NCBI GenBank assembly: GCA_963700865.1 | Contig: CAVOZC010000019.1 | Span: 1 to 64,000 of the forward strand | DNA length: 64,000 nucleotides | Direction of reading: 5' to 3' | From: CAVOGJ01 sp963700865 | GTDB lineage: Bacteria; Planctomycetota; Planctomycetia; Pirellulales; Pirellulaceae | Part shown: piece by piece, positions 8,923 through 18,859 of the stretch | How positions within the stretch are numbered: position 1 is the first letter of the stretch | How the letters are laid out: each line of letters starts with the position of its first letter | Made by a program: the position numbers and the translations under genes | The notes under the pieces: model-generated | The model's database searches: none | Seen by the model: the letters and a program-made list of their open reading frames with translations, nothing else | Told to the model about the DNA's origin: nothing

Positions 8923-10648
8923 TTAGAAGAGACTGGCGGCGGCAGTCATCGCCCATTGATTGAGAGAGCCCCAGCTGAAAAAGAGTAAAACAAGTGGGAC
9001 GGTAATGAGGGCCACGAAGCCACCGCTGAGTGAAACCATCGACCAGTGAAACGATGAGGGTCGCTCGGGCTCGGGATCGATCGCCATGACTTTCACAATC
9101 CGCAAATAGTAGAACAGGCTCAGCACGGTGTTCAATCCACCGAGCACGAGCAATACCAGCAGGTAGAATTTATCGGTCGCCTGGTAGCTTTCCGCCAGCG
9201 AGGCAAAGATCGCGAACTTACCTACGAAGCCCGCAAAGGGCGGCATCCCGATGAGGCTGAACAGGACGATGGCGAAGCAGACCACCACACCCGGGCTGCG
9301 CTGCAGTAGGCCGGCATACGCCGAGATCTCCTCACTCCGCAATCCGTTTCGCAAGAAAGCGATGATGGCAAAGGCGGTCAGGTTCATGAAAAGATACAGA
9401 CCCATGTAGATGGCCAGGGCGGCGATCGCTCGACGAGCGATTTCCGGATGAGTCGTGGCGACCGTCATGGCGACAGCCACCGGCAGCATCATGTAACCGG
9501 CGTGCGCGATGGTTGAGTAGGCAAACAGACGCTTAATGTTGCGTTGTCCGTAGGCCGCCAGATTGCCGAAGGTCATGGTAATTGCCGAGATAAAGGCGAG
9601 CAGCACGGCCACGAAGGTGCGGATCGGTGCCAGGCCGTCCGTCGCCCCCACGGCGGTCGCTGGTGCGATTTCGCTGACCGAGCTTGTCGCTGCGGCTTCG
9701 ATTTCGCGATCGTCCACGGAAAAGACGCCGGTTGCCTGGACCGCGGCGGCACTCGATGTGGGCGGCAGGGCTGACGTGGAGGGCAAGAGCCCAATGCCAA
9801 GGCACACACGAACCAGCAGTCCCAACGCTCCCGCCTTGGAGGCCACGGACAAGAAAGCATCCACTTCCGCGCTGGCGCCCTCGAACACGTCTGGACACCA
9901 GAAATGAAAGGGAAAGGCCGACAGCTTGAACGCCAGCCCCGTGCCAATCATCAGCGCGGCTAAGGCCAGCACCATCCGTTCTCCGCCGGTCATCGTGGGC
10001 AGAGCCCGGGACAGTTCCTCGGCAATCGTGGGCAGATGGGCCGAGTTGGTGATGCCCGCCAGGAGGCTGATACCATAGAGCATGACGCCCGCCGCGCCCG
10101 CCCCATAGACCGCATACTTGAGGGCCGCCTCGCTGAGCTTTTCTCCGCCCTTTCAGCATGGCTGCCAGGGCATAGGAGGGAACACTCGCCATTTCCACGG
10201 CGAGAAAGATCGTCAGCAGGTGATTGGCCGATGTCATCAAGCACATACCGAGGGCAGCGCCCAGGATCATGCAATAAAAGTCGGCGCTGTCTTGTTTGTC
10301 AGGAATGCCAGATAGCCGCGTGAACACGGCGAAGAGGACGAGAAATAAGAGCAACAGGCTTCGCACAAACACGGAAAAGCCATCAAACACCAGCATGCCG
10401 GTGAACAACTCGGTTCGTACCGGTCCGGTCCCTGTGCCCAGATACTCCGCCGGATATGCCAGGTAGAGTGCGATGCCCGAACCGACCAGCGCCACCCAGA
10501 ATGCGTTCAAACGGCTTGTCAGCCGAAACAGACGCAAGATCAGCATGGCAAACATCGTGAGACACAGTACCAATTCAGGGCCAAAGGCCGGCCAGAGCGA
10601 GGCCTTTGTATCCCTGATCGATTCGGCAACTAGGTTGGTGAGTTCCAC
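8923..10648 (-). CDS. nuoN: NADH-quinone oxidoreductase subunit N, one-base frameshift
   Basis: NuoN is one of the three antiporter-like proton-pumping subunits of respiratory complex I. About 14 hydrophobic helices are visible; conserved stretches include 'LTIFLAVEMASVPSYALAAM', 'LAFKLSAFPFHFWCPDVFEG', 'NIKRLFAYSTIAHAGYMMLP' and 'LFSLIGMPPFAGFVGKFAIF'. The frame is broken at about 10151-10158: reading on yields 'KGRRKAQRGG', whereas skipping one base in the GGGCGGAG stretch restores 'GEKLSEAALKYAVYGA'. With that correction the protein is about 574 residues. A hydrophilic, Ala/Ser-rich insert lies just before 'PIRTFVAVLLAFISA', longer than in typical NuoN. The frameshift in an otherwise intact operon gene is most likely a sequence error. 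Confidence 0.92.
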
Positions 10649-10686
10649 GTGGCGATTCTCGCAGCTGTGTCTGGTGACTGTATAAG

Positions 10687-12588
10687 TTAGCGTCGGCCGA
10701 CCCCGTCGGAACCGACGGGAAGGGAAGTCATGACGAAGTCACCGCTTGCCGCAGTCGCGTCGCGAGCCGGTGTACCGGCATCGGCTGCCGATGTGGGCAG
10801 CGCGGACGGCCCGGCGGCAATCGGTAATGGCCCTGCCGATTCGTCCTCGCGCAGCTTTCGTTTGGCCACATAGCCCGGGGTCCAGTCGGCCAGCGTATTG
10901 ACCTGCTGGTCCACCGTCTTATCGAGATAGCGGAGCACGGTCTGCGGGTACACTCCGAACCAGATGGCCAGGATCAACAGCGGTACGGCCACGCACTGCT
11001 CGCGGAGAGTGATGGGGGTCAAGGCTTCCTCGTGCGGTCCCTTATATTCAGCTCCCAGGTAGACGCGTTGGATCGCCCACAGGATGTAGCCAGCCGTGAG
11101 CACGACCACAAAGGCACTGATTACGGCCAGCAGTCCGCTAAAATTCCACACCGAAAGTACGACGAAGACTTCGCCGATAAAGCCGCACATGCCCGGCAGG
11201 CCCAGTCCAGCAAAGAAGATTCCGATGGAGAGCGCCGTGTAAAGCGGCATCTTGCCGTACAGCCCACCAAACTCCTCCAGATTGCGGTGGTGGACCCGAT
11301 CGTAAATGACCCCGACGACAAAGAACATGCCGGCTGAGCTGATCCCGTGACCAATCATCTGAAACATCGCACCTTGGACGCCCATGTTCCAGTAATCGGC
11401 CCAGTCGGGGATAGCCAGGGCGAGGTTCGGGTCGCTGGCGATGGTCCAGACGCCGAGACCCAGCACGACATAACCCATGTGACTGACCGAGCTGTAGGCA
11501 ACCATCCGCTTGAAGTCCTTTTGGGCGAGGGCTGCGAGGGCTCCGTAGACCATACTGATCACGCCGACGCTGCACACGATCCAGGCCAGATCGAAGCCGG
11601 CCTGCGGGCAAATCGGATAGCAGATGCGGATGATGCCATAGCCGCCCAACTTGAGCAGGATACCGGCCAGGATCATCGAGATCGGAGTTGGCGCTTCGAC
11701 GTGCGCATCGGGCAACCAGGTGTGCACCGGCACGCTCGGGACCTTGATGACGAAGCCGACAAAAAGCAGGATGAAGGCCCACCGTTGCAAGGTCCAGCCA
11801 AACAGCAATTCCTGGTCAAACAGGTCGGTCGTTTGGCCCATTGCCGCCAAGGTCAGCATGTTGAACGTGTGGGGCGTCCGGGTCCCGGCAGCGATTTCGG
11901 CCTTGGCTCGAGCCGCCGCCTCCAACGGAGATTCGCCCGGCTGGACCCAGGCCTGTGCCGCGCCGCTGGCAACGAGCTGATCGTCGGAAAGCTTCGTCAG
12001 ATCACTGTTGAAGTAGAGCATCAAGATCGAGATCAGCATGAACACGCCGCCCAGCAGCGTGTACAGGAAGAACTTGATCGCCGCATATTCCTTCCGTGGC
12101 CCGCCCCAGATGCCGATCAGGAAATACATGGGCAACAACATGACTTCCCAGAAGACGAAGAAGACAAAGAAGTCGAGTGCCATAAAGCAGCCCAGCACAC
12201 CCGTGAGCAGCAGTAAGAACAGTACGCAGTAGCCTTTGACCTGTTTCGTGATGGACCAGCTGGCAATCATGGCGAAGAAGCAGATCACGGTCGTCAGGAC
12301 CACCAACGGAAAGCTGATCCCGTCAACGCCCACCAGGTAATTGATCTCAAACGCGGGAATCCACGAGGTATTGCTGAGCAGTTGCATGTCGCTCCGCGCC
12401 ACATCAAATTGCAGGGCCGCGCCCCCGGGCCAAGCCATCCAGAGCGTGATCAGCATCACCACCAACGTGGTCATGAGCGTGAACACGCGAATTAACTCCG
12501 TCTGGCTTTTCGGCAGCAGCGCTACCACGATGGCCGCCAGGGCGGGTGTAAAAATAATGGCCGTCAACAGCGCGAATGGAGTCATCAT
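10687..12588 (-). CDS. nuoM: NADH-quinone oxidoreductase subunit M
   Basis: NuoM is an antiporter-like proton channel subunit of complex I in the cytoplasmic membrane. The 633-residue product has the family motifs 'ALDFFVFFVFWEVMLLPMYF' (key membrane Glu), 'GFVIKVPSVPVHTWLPDAHV' (key Lys), 'FKRMVAYSSVSHMGYVVLG' and 'LGLPGMCGFIGEVFVVLSVW'. Compared with about 500 residues in enterobacteria it carries an Ala-rich cytosolic or periplasmic insert after the fifth or sixth helix ('AARAKAEIAAGTRTP') and a hydrophilic C-terminal extension of about 65 residues after 'TVDQQVNTLADWTPGYVAKR'. Two tandem ATG codons are possible starts (12588 or 12585). It lies 29 bp after nuoL and 38 bp before nuoN in one operon. 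Confidence 0.96.
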   Translation of the reverse strand: MMTPFALLTAIIFTPALAAIVVALLPKSQTELIRVFTLMTTLVVMLITLWMAWPGGAALQFDVARSDMQLLSNTSWIPAFEINYLVGVDGISFPLVVLTTVICFFAMIASWSITKQVKGYCVLFLLLLTGVLGCFMALDFFVFFVFWEVMLLPMYFLIGIWGGPRKEYAAIKFFLYTLLGGVFMLISILMLYFNSDLTKLSDDQLVASGAAQAWVQPGESPLEAAARAKAEIAAGTRTPHTFNMLTLAAMGQTTDLFDQELLFGWTLQRWAFILLFVGFVIKVPSVPVHTWLPDAHVEAPTPISMILAGILLKLGGYGIIRICYPICPQAGFDLAWIVCSVGVISMVYGALAALAQKDFKRMVAYSSVSHMGYVVLGLGVWTIASDPNLALAIPDWADYWNMGVQGAMFQMIGHGISSAGMFFVVGVIYDRVHHRNLEEFGGLYGKMPLYTALSIGIFFAGLGLPGMCGFIGEVFVVLSVWNFSGLLAVISAFVVVLTAGYILWAIQRVYLGAEYKGPHEEALTPITLREQCVAVPLLILAIWFGVYPQTVLRYLDKTVDQQVNTLADWTPGYVAKRKLREDESAGPLPIAAGPSALPTSAADAGTPARDATAASGDFVMTSLPVGSDGVGRR

Positions 12589-12617
12589 GATTTCGTTGGA
12601 TCAAAAATGTTGTTCGA

Positions 12618-15281
12618 TCAAGAGGCGAAGGCGTAGCCCCAGAAAAACGTGGCGGCCACGAACACGGCGATCGTCCCCACGACGATAAAGAGTACATATT
12701 GCCGCAAACTGCCGGTTTGGATGCCCCGCAACGTCAAACCGATCGTGTAGGTGACCGCGGCCAGCCCATTGGCGGTCCCGTCCACAATGCCGCGGTCGAC
12801 AACGGTTTCCCAGACCGTGGCGAGGACTCGCACCAGGCGAGCCGATCCGTCCACGATGCCGTCAATTATTCGTCGGTCAAAGCCCGACACCAGCTGTGAG
12901 AGAAAAAGGAGCGGACGCACAAAGATGCGGTCATACAATTCGTCGAACCACCATTTGTGAATCAGGAAGCGGTGAATTGGCAGGAACTGTGCCCTGGCAT
13001 CATCGGCGTCCAGGAAACGCCAGGCGTAGAAGACCGTTGCCAGCAAGACCCCGGCGGCAGCGGTCCCGAAGGCCATCAGTGTCGCGGGCACCGCGATCGC
13101 GGGAGCATGACTGGCGTGTTCGTCGGGCCAGTAAAAAGCGAACCATTTTCCCTCGCCTGCCACCAGCGTGCCCGCGGGACGCGCCTGCTCCAGGAGATCG
13201 GCCAATGCGACACCACCAAAGATCCACCAGGCGACGCCGATGGCCGCAATGAACCCCAAGGGCAGGCGCAACCAATCCCAGCTCAGTCCCTGGGTGACCA
13301 CGATGATGGCGACCAGCACCGCCGCCAGGGCGAGTCCCCAGATCGACGTGGCTGGATTCCAACCCACGCCGACCGCGAAGAGTGCGAGCAGCACCAATGG
13401 CATCACCATCGATGGTGGTGATTCGTGCGCGTGTTCGTAGCGGTGCAGATTTCGCGGCTGACCCGCGAATGTCATGTACCACAGCCGAAACATGTAAAAT
13501 GCCGTAATCGCGGCACCACCCGCCGCCGCGTAGAAAAATACGCCACCGAATCCCGGGTTTTGACGCCCAAACAGCAGGGCCTGCTCGAGAATCGCGTCTT
13601 TTGAGTAATACCCGCTGAAACCAATCAAGAACGGGATACCTGCTCCCGCGATCGCCAAGCAGCCAATCAGCATGGTATAGGCCGTCCAGGGCATCTTCTT
13701 CCGCAACCCGCCCATCTCGGGCATCTCATTCGTATGCACCGCATGGATAACAGAGCCGGAGCAGAGAAAGAGCAGGCTCTTAAAAAAAGCATGCGTGAAC
13801 AAGTGCATGATTCCTGCCAGCCAACCGCCCACGCCAAGTGCCAGCATCATGTATCCGAGCTGGCTGACCGTCGAATAAGCCAATACACGCTTGATATCCG
13901 TCGCGGTGATGGCAATCGTCGCCGCCAGGAACAGGGTGATGACGCCGACAACGGCAATGACAAACAAGGCATCCGGTGTGAACACGGGGTAGAAACGACC
14001 GACGAGAAACACGCCGGCCGCGACCATCGTGGCCGAGTGTACCAGCGCCGAAACAGGCGTGGGTCCCTCCATGGCATCCGGCAACCAGACATGCAGTGGA
14101 AATTGGGCACTCTTGCCCACGCAGCCGCAGAAAATGCCGATGCCAGCCAAGCACAGCAGCCAATACCCGTAACCGCCCCGCTTTCCCGAATAAGAAGGAT
14201 CGCGCAGTACGTCCAGGTCGGTGACCCCCGCCGCCAACTCGGCTCGGCCGTCAATCCGCACCATCTCGTCGGGCACGATCAACGCGTGCTGTTCCGCGGC
14301 GGGTCGCACGAGCGAAAACAGGCCCGCCTCACCTCCCACATCACCATAGGCAAGCGTGCCGAGGCTGCCCCAAAGTGCCATCAGGCCGATGATCATGCCA
14401 AAGTCACCCACGCGGTTAACGATGAATGCCTTGTTGGCCGCCGTCGACGCACTGCGCCGTTCAATGTAGAAACCGATGAGGAAGTAGGAGCAGATCCCGA
14501 CCAACTCCCAGAATACGAAGGTCATGGCCACATTACCTGCGACCACCAGACCCAACATGCTGAAACAAAACAACGACATCGACTGGAAAAAACGATGATA
14601 ACGCCCCGGTCGCGTCAGGTGCGAGCCATCCGCCAGCGTCACCTCGTGGTCGGTGAGATCATGCAACTCGTCGTGCATGTACCCCATCGCGTAAACATGA
14701 ATGCAGGTGGCGATCAGCGTGACCATGCAAAACATGGCAATCGTCAGCGCATCGACGTAATAACCAATCGTCAGTTGGAGTTGACCGAATTTGCCGAGCA
14801 CATACCAATCTCCCGAAATCGACGGGGACTCGGCGTGATGACCTTCCGCGTGGGCCCCGTCATGAGCCCCGTCATGGTTGTCTGCATGATCCCCGTCATG
14901 GGACGCGGCCTGATCCTCCGCGCCAGCCGCCTCGTGCGACTCGGATGCGGCTGCGAGGAGCCACTTCTCTTCGGACTCGTCGACTGTAGTGAGCGACAGC
15001 GGCTGTCCCGAGCGTTCTCCGGGTTCGAAGCGAACCTGAGATGCTTCGTCGTGCAACTCAAAGGCCTTTTCGGCCTGTGTGCTGATCACGGGATGGGCGG
15101 TCAACCAGATTTTCAGCGAAACGAGGGAGAGGACGGCCGCGGTACCGATCGCAAAGGTGGCGATCCAGGCGGCGAACGAGCCCGCTTTGCCCATGCGGGG
15201 CCCGGCCAGCAAAATCGCCGTGAAAGAGACGAGGGGCAGCAATACGGCGAGGCCCAGCAGGTTGGGAATCATGGCTTCCAT
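12618..15281 (-). CDS. nuoL: NADH-quinone oxidoreductase subunit L with a His/Asp-rich insert
   Basis: NuoL is the distal antiporter-like subunit of complex I with the long lateral helix. At 887 residues it is far longer than the usual 610-650. Family signatures are 'SMSLFCFSMLGLVVAGNVAM', 'FWELVGICSYFLIGFYIERR', 'GKSAQFPLHVWLPDAMEGPT' and 'IKRVLAYSTVSQLGYMMLAL'. The extra length has two sources: an N-terminal hydrophilic stretch around residues 75-155 that ends in a run dominated by His, Asp, Ala and Gly (residues about 115-152), and expanded C-terminal helices before the final 'YVLFIVVGTIAVFVAATFFW'. The insert falls between the first two membrane helices. Start ATG at 15281 is 9 bp from the nuoK stop; an ATG three codons later is also possible. 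Confidence 0.95.
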   Translation of the reverse strand: MEAMIPNLLGLAVLLPLVSFTAILLAGPRMGKAGSFAAWIATFAIGTAAVLSLVSLKIWLTAHPVISTQAEKAFELHDEASQVRFEPGERSGQPLSLTTVDESEEKWLLAAASESHEAAGAEDQAASHDGDHADNHDGAHDGAHAEGHHAESPSISGDWYVLGKFGQLQLTIGYYVDALTIAMFCMVTLIATCIHVYAMGYMHDELHDLTDHEVTLADGSHLTRPGRYHRFFQSMSLFCFSMLGLVVAGNVAMTFVFWELVGICSYFLIGFYIERRSASTAANKAFIVNRVGDFGMIIGLMALWGSLGTLAYGDVGGEAGLFSLVRPAAEQHALIVPDEMVRIDGRAELAAGVTDLDVLRDPSYSGKRGGYGYWLLCLAGIGIFCGCVGKSAQFPLHVWLPDAMEGPTPVSALVHSATMVAAGVFLVGRFYPVFTPDALFVIAVVGVITLFLAATIAITATDIKRVLAYSTVSQLGYMMLALGVGGWLAGIMHLFTHAFFKSLLFLCSGSVIHAVHTNEMPEMGGLRKKMPWTAYTMLIGCLAIAGAGIPFLIGFSGYYSKDAILEQALLFGRQNPGFGGVFFYAAAGGAAITAFYMFRLWYMTFAGQPRNLHRYEHAHESPPSMVMPLVLLALFAVGVGWNPATSIWGLALAAVLVAIIVVTQGLSWDWLRLPLGFIAAIGVAWWIFGGVALADLLEQARPAGTLVAGEGKWFAFYWPDEHASHAPAIAVPATLMAFGTAAAGVLLATVFYAWRFLDADDARAQFLPIHRFLIHKWWFDELYDRIFVRPLLFLSQLVSGFDRRIIDGIVDGSARLVRVLATVWETVVDRGIVDGTANGLAAVTYTIGLTLRGIQTGSLRQYVLFIVVGTIAVFVAATFFWGYAFAS

Positions 15282-15290
15282 GGTTCGGCC

Positions 15291-15626
15291 TTAGCCCCTT
15301 AGTTCGTCCGCCCGATCGACATCGATCGTGGCGTGATTGTTGTAAAAATTCAGGGCAATCGCGAGGGCGATGGCCGCTTCCGCCGCGGCGAGCACGATCA
15401 CGAACAGTGCGATAAACTGGCCATCCAGCCCGAGTGAATGCTCTCGCAGAAGAGGACTACCGAGGGCGATGAAGTTGATATTGGCACCGTTGAGTACCAA
15501 TTCGATGCCCATCAGGACGCCCAGGGCGTTGCGCTTGGTGGCCATGCAAACGGCTCCCGTCACAAACATGATCGCACCCACAACCATGTAATGCGAGACG
15601 CTGATAGGATCGAAGAGCGGGTTCAT
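15291..15626 (-). CDS. nuoK: NADH-quinone oxidoreductase subunit K
   Basis: NuoK is a three-helix membrane subunit of complex I. The 111-residue frame starting MNPLFDPISVSHYMVVGAIM contains the characteristic 'RNALGVLMGIELVLNGANIN', with the conserved membrane Glu of helix 2, and 'FVIVLAAAEAAIALAIALNF' with the second conserved Glu. I chose the ATG at 15624-15626; longer upstream extensions of this frame read antisense-like sequence through nuoJ and lack homology. It follows nuoJ by 13 bp and precedes nuoL by 9 bp, so all three are cotranscribed. Confidence 0.95.
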   Translation of the reverse strand: MNPLFDPISVSHYMVVGAIMFVTGAVCMATKRNALGVLMGIELVLNGANINFIALGSPLLREHSLGLDGQFIALFVIVLAAAEAAIALAIALNFYNNHATIDVDRADELRG

Positions 15627-15639
15627 GAGGGACTCGACT

Positions 15640-16254
15640 CTACTCGCTGGCCGTGACTCGCTTTTTTGTGCGAGCCAGATAGGCGGCTCCCACAAGCACG
15701 ACGAGCAAATGCACGGAAATGATTTCGAAAGGCAGCAGGTAACCGGACATGCCCGGCTGCAGCGCCGGATCCGTCTGCCACGATTTGTCCACGCGAACTC
15801 CCAACAGGCCCAGGCCGAGGGGAGTGGCATTTTTGGTTTCCGCCACGGCGACACTGGCTTGATCCATCCGCGGAGCCATCCAGTCTGGCACATTGACCGC
15901 AGCCTGAACCAGAAGGAAGAGGAGTGAGCCCCCGATGATGGCGGCGATCACCCACTCGGCCGCCGACGTTTTCATGGAGATAAACGTGGCTTGCGCCGTG
16001 AGCATGACGCCAAAGATCAGCAACACGAGCGTGCCACCGACGTAAATCATGATCTGCATCGCTCCCACGAATTCCGCGCCCGCCAGCATGAACAGGGCGG
16101 CCGTGGCCGCGAGGGAAATGATGAGATTCCCGGCCATGCGAACAACATTCGACGAGAACAGGACGCCGGCGGCGAACAGGCAGGCCAGGCCGGCAAACAA
16201 GTAAAAAAACAACGCATGCCAATTGACGGTGGCAAGCGGCAACGCGTAGGTCAT
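15640..16254 (-). CDS. nuoJ: NADH-quinone oxidoreductase subunit J
   Basis: NuoJ is a membrane subunit of complex I that couples quinone chemistry to the antiporter-like subunits. The 204-residue product shows five hydrophobic helices and the family signature 'EFVGAMQIMIYVGGTLVLLI', which includes the flexible pi-bulge helix. A soluble loop of about 45 residues before the last helix is rich in polar residues. The ATG overlaps the nuoH stop in an ATGA arrangement (16251-16254), indicating translational coupling with nuoH. Confidence 0.95.
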   Translation of the reverse strand: MTYALPLATVNWHALFFYLFAGLACLFAAGVLFSSNVVRMAGNLIISLAATAALFMLAGAEFVGAMQIMIYVGGTLVLLIFGVMLTAQATFISMKTSAAEWVIAAIIGGSLLFLLVQAAVNVPDWMAPRMDQASVAVAETKNATPLGLGLLGVRVDKSWQTDPALQPGMSGYLLPFEIISVHLLVVLVGAAYLARTKKRVTASE

Positions 16255-17540
16255 GATCTACCTCCCGGGCGCCGCGGCGGCAATTCGACCGCCACCTCGA
16301 CCTCGTCGACGACCTGCGTTTCGACCGGCATCCGCAGACCCTGTTGCACCCAGTTTTCATTCACGATCGGCGCTGGAAAGTACGTGTTGGGTTGCAGGAA
16401 GCCCGGAATTCGGTCGGCAAAGTACTGGGTCGCCAGAACTCCCAGAAAACAAAAGGCCGCAATCGGCACGCAGTACTTCCAGCACGTCGTGATGACCTGA
16501 TCAATTCGCAGGCGGGGAAACGTCCAGCGTATCCAGATCATGACGGTGACCGCCAACGAAGCCTTCAGGATCAGATTCAAGCACCCGGCCAAATTCGCCA
16601 CGTAGAGCGCCACTGGGCCCGCCGAACCGTCGGCCCAGCCCAGCCAGTGGAAGATGGGGAGTGGCCCGTTCCAGCCGCCGAAAAACAGAATGGCGGCGAG
16701 CGCACCCACAATGAACATCGACCCATACTCGGCCATGAAGAAAATACTCCACCGCATGCCAGAGTATTCCGTATGGAAGCCGGCCACCAGTTCCGATTCG
16801 GCTTCGGCCAGATCGAACGGAGCCCGATTCACACTGGCCAGACCGCAGGTGAAATACACAAAGAACACGATCGCGGTGAAGATGTCGTGGAAGAAAAGCC
16901 AATTCGTGAACAAGCCGGACTGCCGATCGCCGATCGTCACCAGATTCATGGTTCCGCACAGCATGACCGGGACGAGTACACACATCCCAATGGGAACTTC
17001 GTAGCTAACCACCTGAGCCGCCTCGCGCATGCCTCCAAATAATGACCATTTCGATCCGGATGCATAGCCGGCCATGATCACACCGAAGACCTCCAGACCC
17101 AGGATGGCCAGAATAAAAAAGGCGGCGTTATTCAGCTGTTGTCCACACCAGCCCGACGCGAAGGGGAGTGCGAGGAAACCCGCAAAACTGGCGGCAAAGC
17201 TGACGTAGGGGGCAATTTTGAACAAGATCGGATCGGCCGACCCGGGCATCGTGTCCTCCTTGGAAAGGAGCTTGATGCCGTCGGCGATTCCCTGCAGCCA
17301 GCCGAATTTGCCACCCACCCGCGTGGGACCCAGCCGGTCCTGAATCCGGCCCGATACCTTTCGTTCCAGCCAAATGAAGAACAGCGCGCCGCCCGCGATG
17401 ACGTTGAGTAACAAAAAGACGTGGATCAACGCCATCAGCACAAATCCCAGCCAATGGTCGCTGGGCAGATCCAGTCCGAGCCCGTTCAATATGCTGACAA
17501 TGATCTTCGACACGTTGTTTTTGCTCGTTTTTTTGGCCAT
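16251..17540 (-). CDS. nuoH: NADH-quinone oxidoreductase subunit H
   Basis: NuoH is the quinone-site membrane subunit of complex I. Signatures are 'ERKVSGRIQDRLGPTRVGGK', 'GIKLLSKEDTMPGSADPILF', 'GGMREAAQVVSYEVPIG' and 'RAPFDLAEAESELVAGFHTE', the last being the conserved acidic loop. I place the start at the ATG of 'MAKKTSKNNV' (17540), giving 429 residues; eight further codons are open upstream but add nothing recognisable. The hydrophilic C-terminal tail with 'VDEVEVAVELPPRRPGG' is longer than in model bacteria. It lies about 110 bp downstream of nuoD. Confidence 0.95.
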   Translation of the reverse strand: MAKKTSKNNVSKIIVSILNGLGLDLPSDHWLGFVLMALIHVFLLLNVIAGGALFFIWLERKVSGRIQDRLGPTRVGGKFGWLQGIADGIKLLSKEDTMPGSADPILFKIAPYVSFAASFAGFLALPFASGWCGQQLNNAAFFILAILGLEVFGVIMAGYASGSKWSLFGGMREAAQVVSYEVPIGMCVLVPVMLCGTMNLVTIGDRQSGLFTNWLFFHDIFTAIVFFVYFTCGLASVNRAPFDLAEAESELVAGFHTEYSGMRWSIFFMAEYGSMFIVGALAAILFFGGWNGPLPIFHWLGWADGSAGPVALYVANLAGCLNLILKASLAVTVMIWIRWTFPRLRIDQVITTCWKYCVPIAAFCFLGVLATQYFADRIPGFLQPNTYFPAPIVNENWVQQGLRMPVETQVVDEVEVAVELPPRRPGGRS

Positions 17541-17650
17541 CAGGCGCCGGGGTGGGCCCGGCACGAGAAAGCGTCACCAAAGTTTGTGAAATATTGCACA
17601 AGGAGTGCGGCGACAGCAAGCCCCCGCAGGGCGCTCCCGGCACGGAGAAA

Positions 17651-18856
17651 TCAGCGGTCGATTTCTCCCATCACGATGTCCAGCGATCCGATGATCGCCG
17701 GAATGTCCGCAATCGGACTACCGTGGCAGATCTCGTGGGTTACCGACAAATTGCAAAAACAGCTGCTCCGCGCCCGTGCTCGCCACGGAATCGACGATCC
17801 GTCACTGACGAGATAAAAGCCCATTTGGCCGCGGGGAGCCTCCGTTTCGAGGTATACCTCGCCCGGCGGTAGCTTGGTCGTCAACTTGATTGGCACCCCC
17901 CAATCGCCACTGGCGACCGAGTAATTTGCCATGGCCTGTCGCGTCAAATCGATCGCTTGAATCACCTCGAGCATGCGGACGTAAAAACGATGCCAGCAAT
18001 CTCCAATCACGGCTTCCGGCGGTACATCCGGATATTCGTGGTCCTTGGGATAATGGCCGTCCTTCTGCACGATGACCTCGAATGCGTAGCCGTCGTACAT
18101 CTCCGTGTAGCGTTCCTCGCCGTCGCGGCGAAGATCATAGTCCACGCCGCTTCCTCGCAGCACGGGGCCCGTGCAGCCATAGTCGATGGCCATTTCGGGA
18201 GTCAGTACGCCGATGCCGCAGGTCCGCTTGATGAAAATGGCATTGGTGGTGAGGAGTGCGTGGTACTCGGCGATCACCGGTTCGAATTGGTCCAGGAATG
18301 CCTCGCACTGCGCCAGCCAGCCGGGCGGCAAGTCCGCGGTGGCTCCACCCGGTGTGAGGTAACTGTATGTGAGGCGAGCGCCACACGCCTCTTCGAACAG
18401 GTCGAGGATTTTTTCCCGCTCGCGGAACGCGTACAGGAAGGGGCTGAAGCTTCCCAGGTCAAGTCCATAGGCGCCCATTCCCACCAGATGACTGGCGATG
18501 CGTCCCATTTCGGCGATGATCACGCGGAGATGCCGGGCCTTTTCCGAAAGTTCATGTCGTAACAGCTTTTCGACGCAGAGTGACCAGCCGAGATTCATAT
18601 TCATCGCGGCCAGGTAATCCATCCGATCGGTATACGGAATCCATTGTCGCGGCGTCAGATGCTCGCCAATTTTTTCCGCGCAGCGATGCAAGTAACCGAT
18701 ATGGGGCGTAACCTCCGAGACGATTTCTCCGTCCGTCTTGAGGACCAATCGCAGCACGCCGTGCGTGCTGGGATGTTGCGGCCCCATATTGACCAGCATT
18801 TCGTCCGTGCGGACGTCAAATTCGACGATGCGCTGGTCTTCCAATTCCATAGCCAT
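17651..18856 (-). CDS. nuoD: NADH-quinone oxidoreductase subunit D
   Basis: NuoD is the 49-kDa quinone-binding subunit of the peripheral arm, related to the large subunit of NiFe hydrogenases. The 401-residue product matches the usual length. Conserved blocks are 'NMGPQHPSTHGVLRLVLKTD' (quinone-proximal His), 'IGYLHRCAEKIGE', 'YTDRMDYLAAMNMNLGW', 'YLTPGGATADLPPGW' and 'PRGQMGFYLVSDGSSIPWRA'. It ends with 'AIIGSLDIVMGEIDR'. The gene starts 3 bp after the nuoC stop, so the two are translationally coupled. Hydrogenase metal-ligand cysteines are absent, as expected for NuoD. Confidence 0.96.
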   Translation of the reverse strand: MAMELEDQRIVEFDVRTDEMLVNMGPQHPSTHGVLRLVLKTDGEIVSEVTPHIGYLHRCAEKIGEHLTPRQWIPYTDRMDYLAAMNMNLGWSLCVEKLLRHELSEKARHLRVIIAEMGRIASHLVGMGAYGLDLGSFSPFLYAFREREKILDLFEEACGARLTYSYLTPGGATADLPPGWLAQCEAFLDQFEPVIAEYHALLTTNAIFIKRTCGIGVLTPEMAIDYGCTGPVLRGSGVDYDLRRDGEERYTEMYDGYAFEVIVQKDGHYPKDHEYPDVPPEAVIGDCWHRFYVRMLEVIQAIDLTRQAMANYSVASGDWGVPIKLTTKLPPGEVYLETEAPRGQMGFYLVSDGSSIPWRARARSSCFCNLSVTHEICHGSPIADIPAIIGSLDIVMGEIDR

Positions 18857-18859
18857 GTC

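Noticed and set aside
10150..10160. Programmed frameshifting in nuoN (and in mqnC at about 46065)
   Set aside because: No slippery heptamer with a stimulating structure is obvious, these genes are not known to use it, and the same kind of break occurs in many unrelated genes of the window.
13734..15302. 522-codon frame on the plus strand
   Set aside because: It is antisense to the strongly supported nuoL, has no recognisable domain, and reflects codon bias of the real gene.
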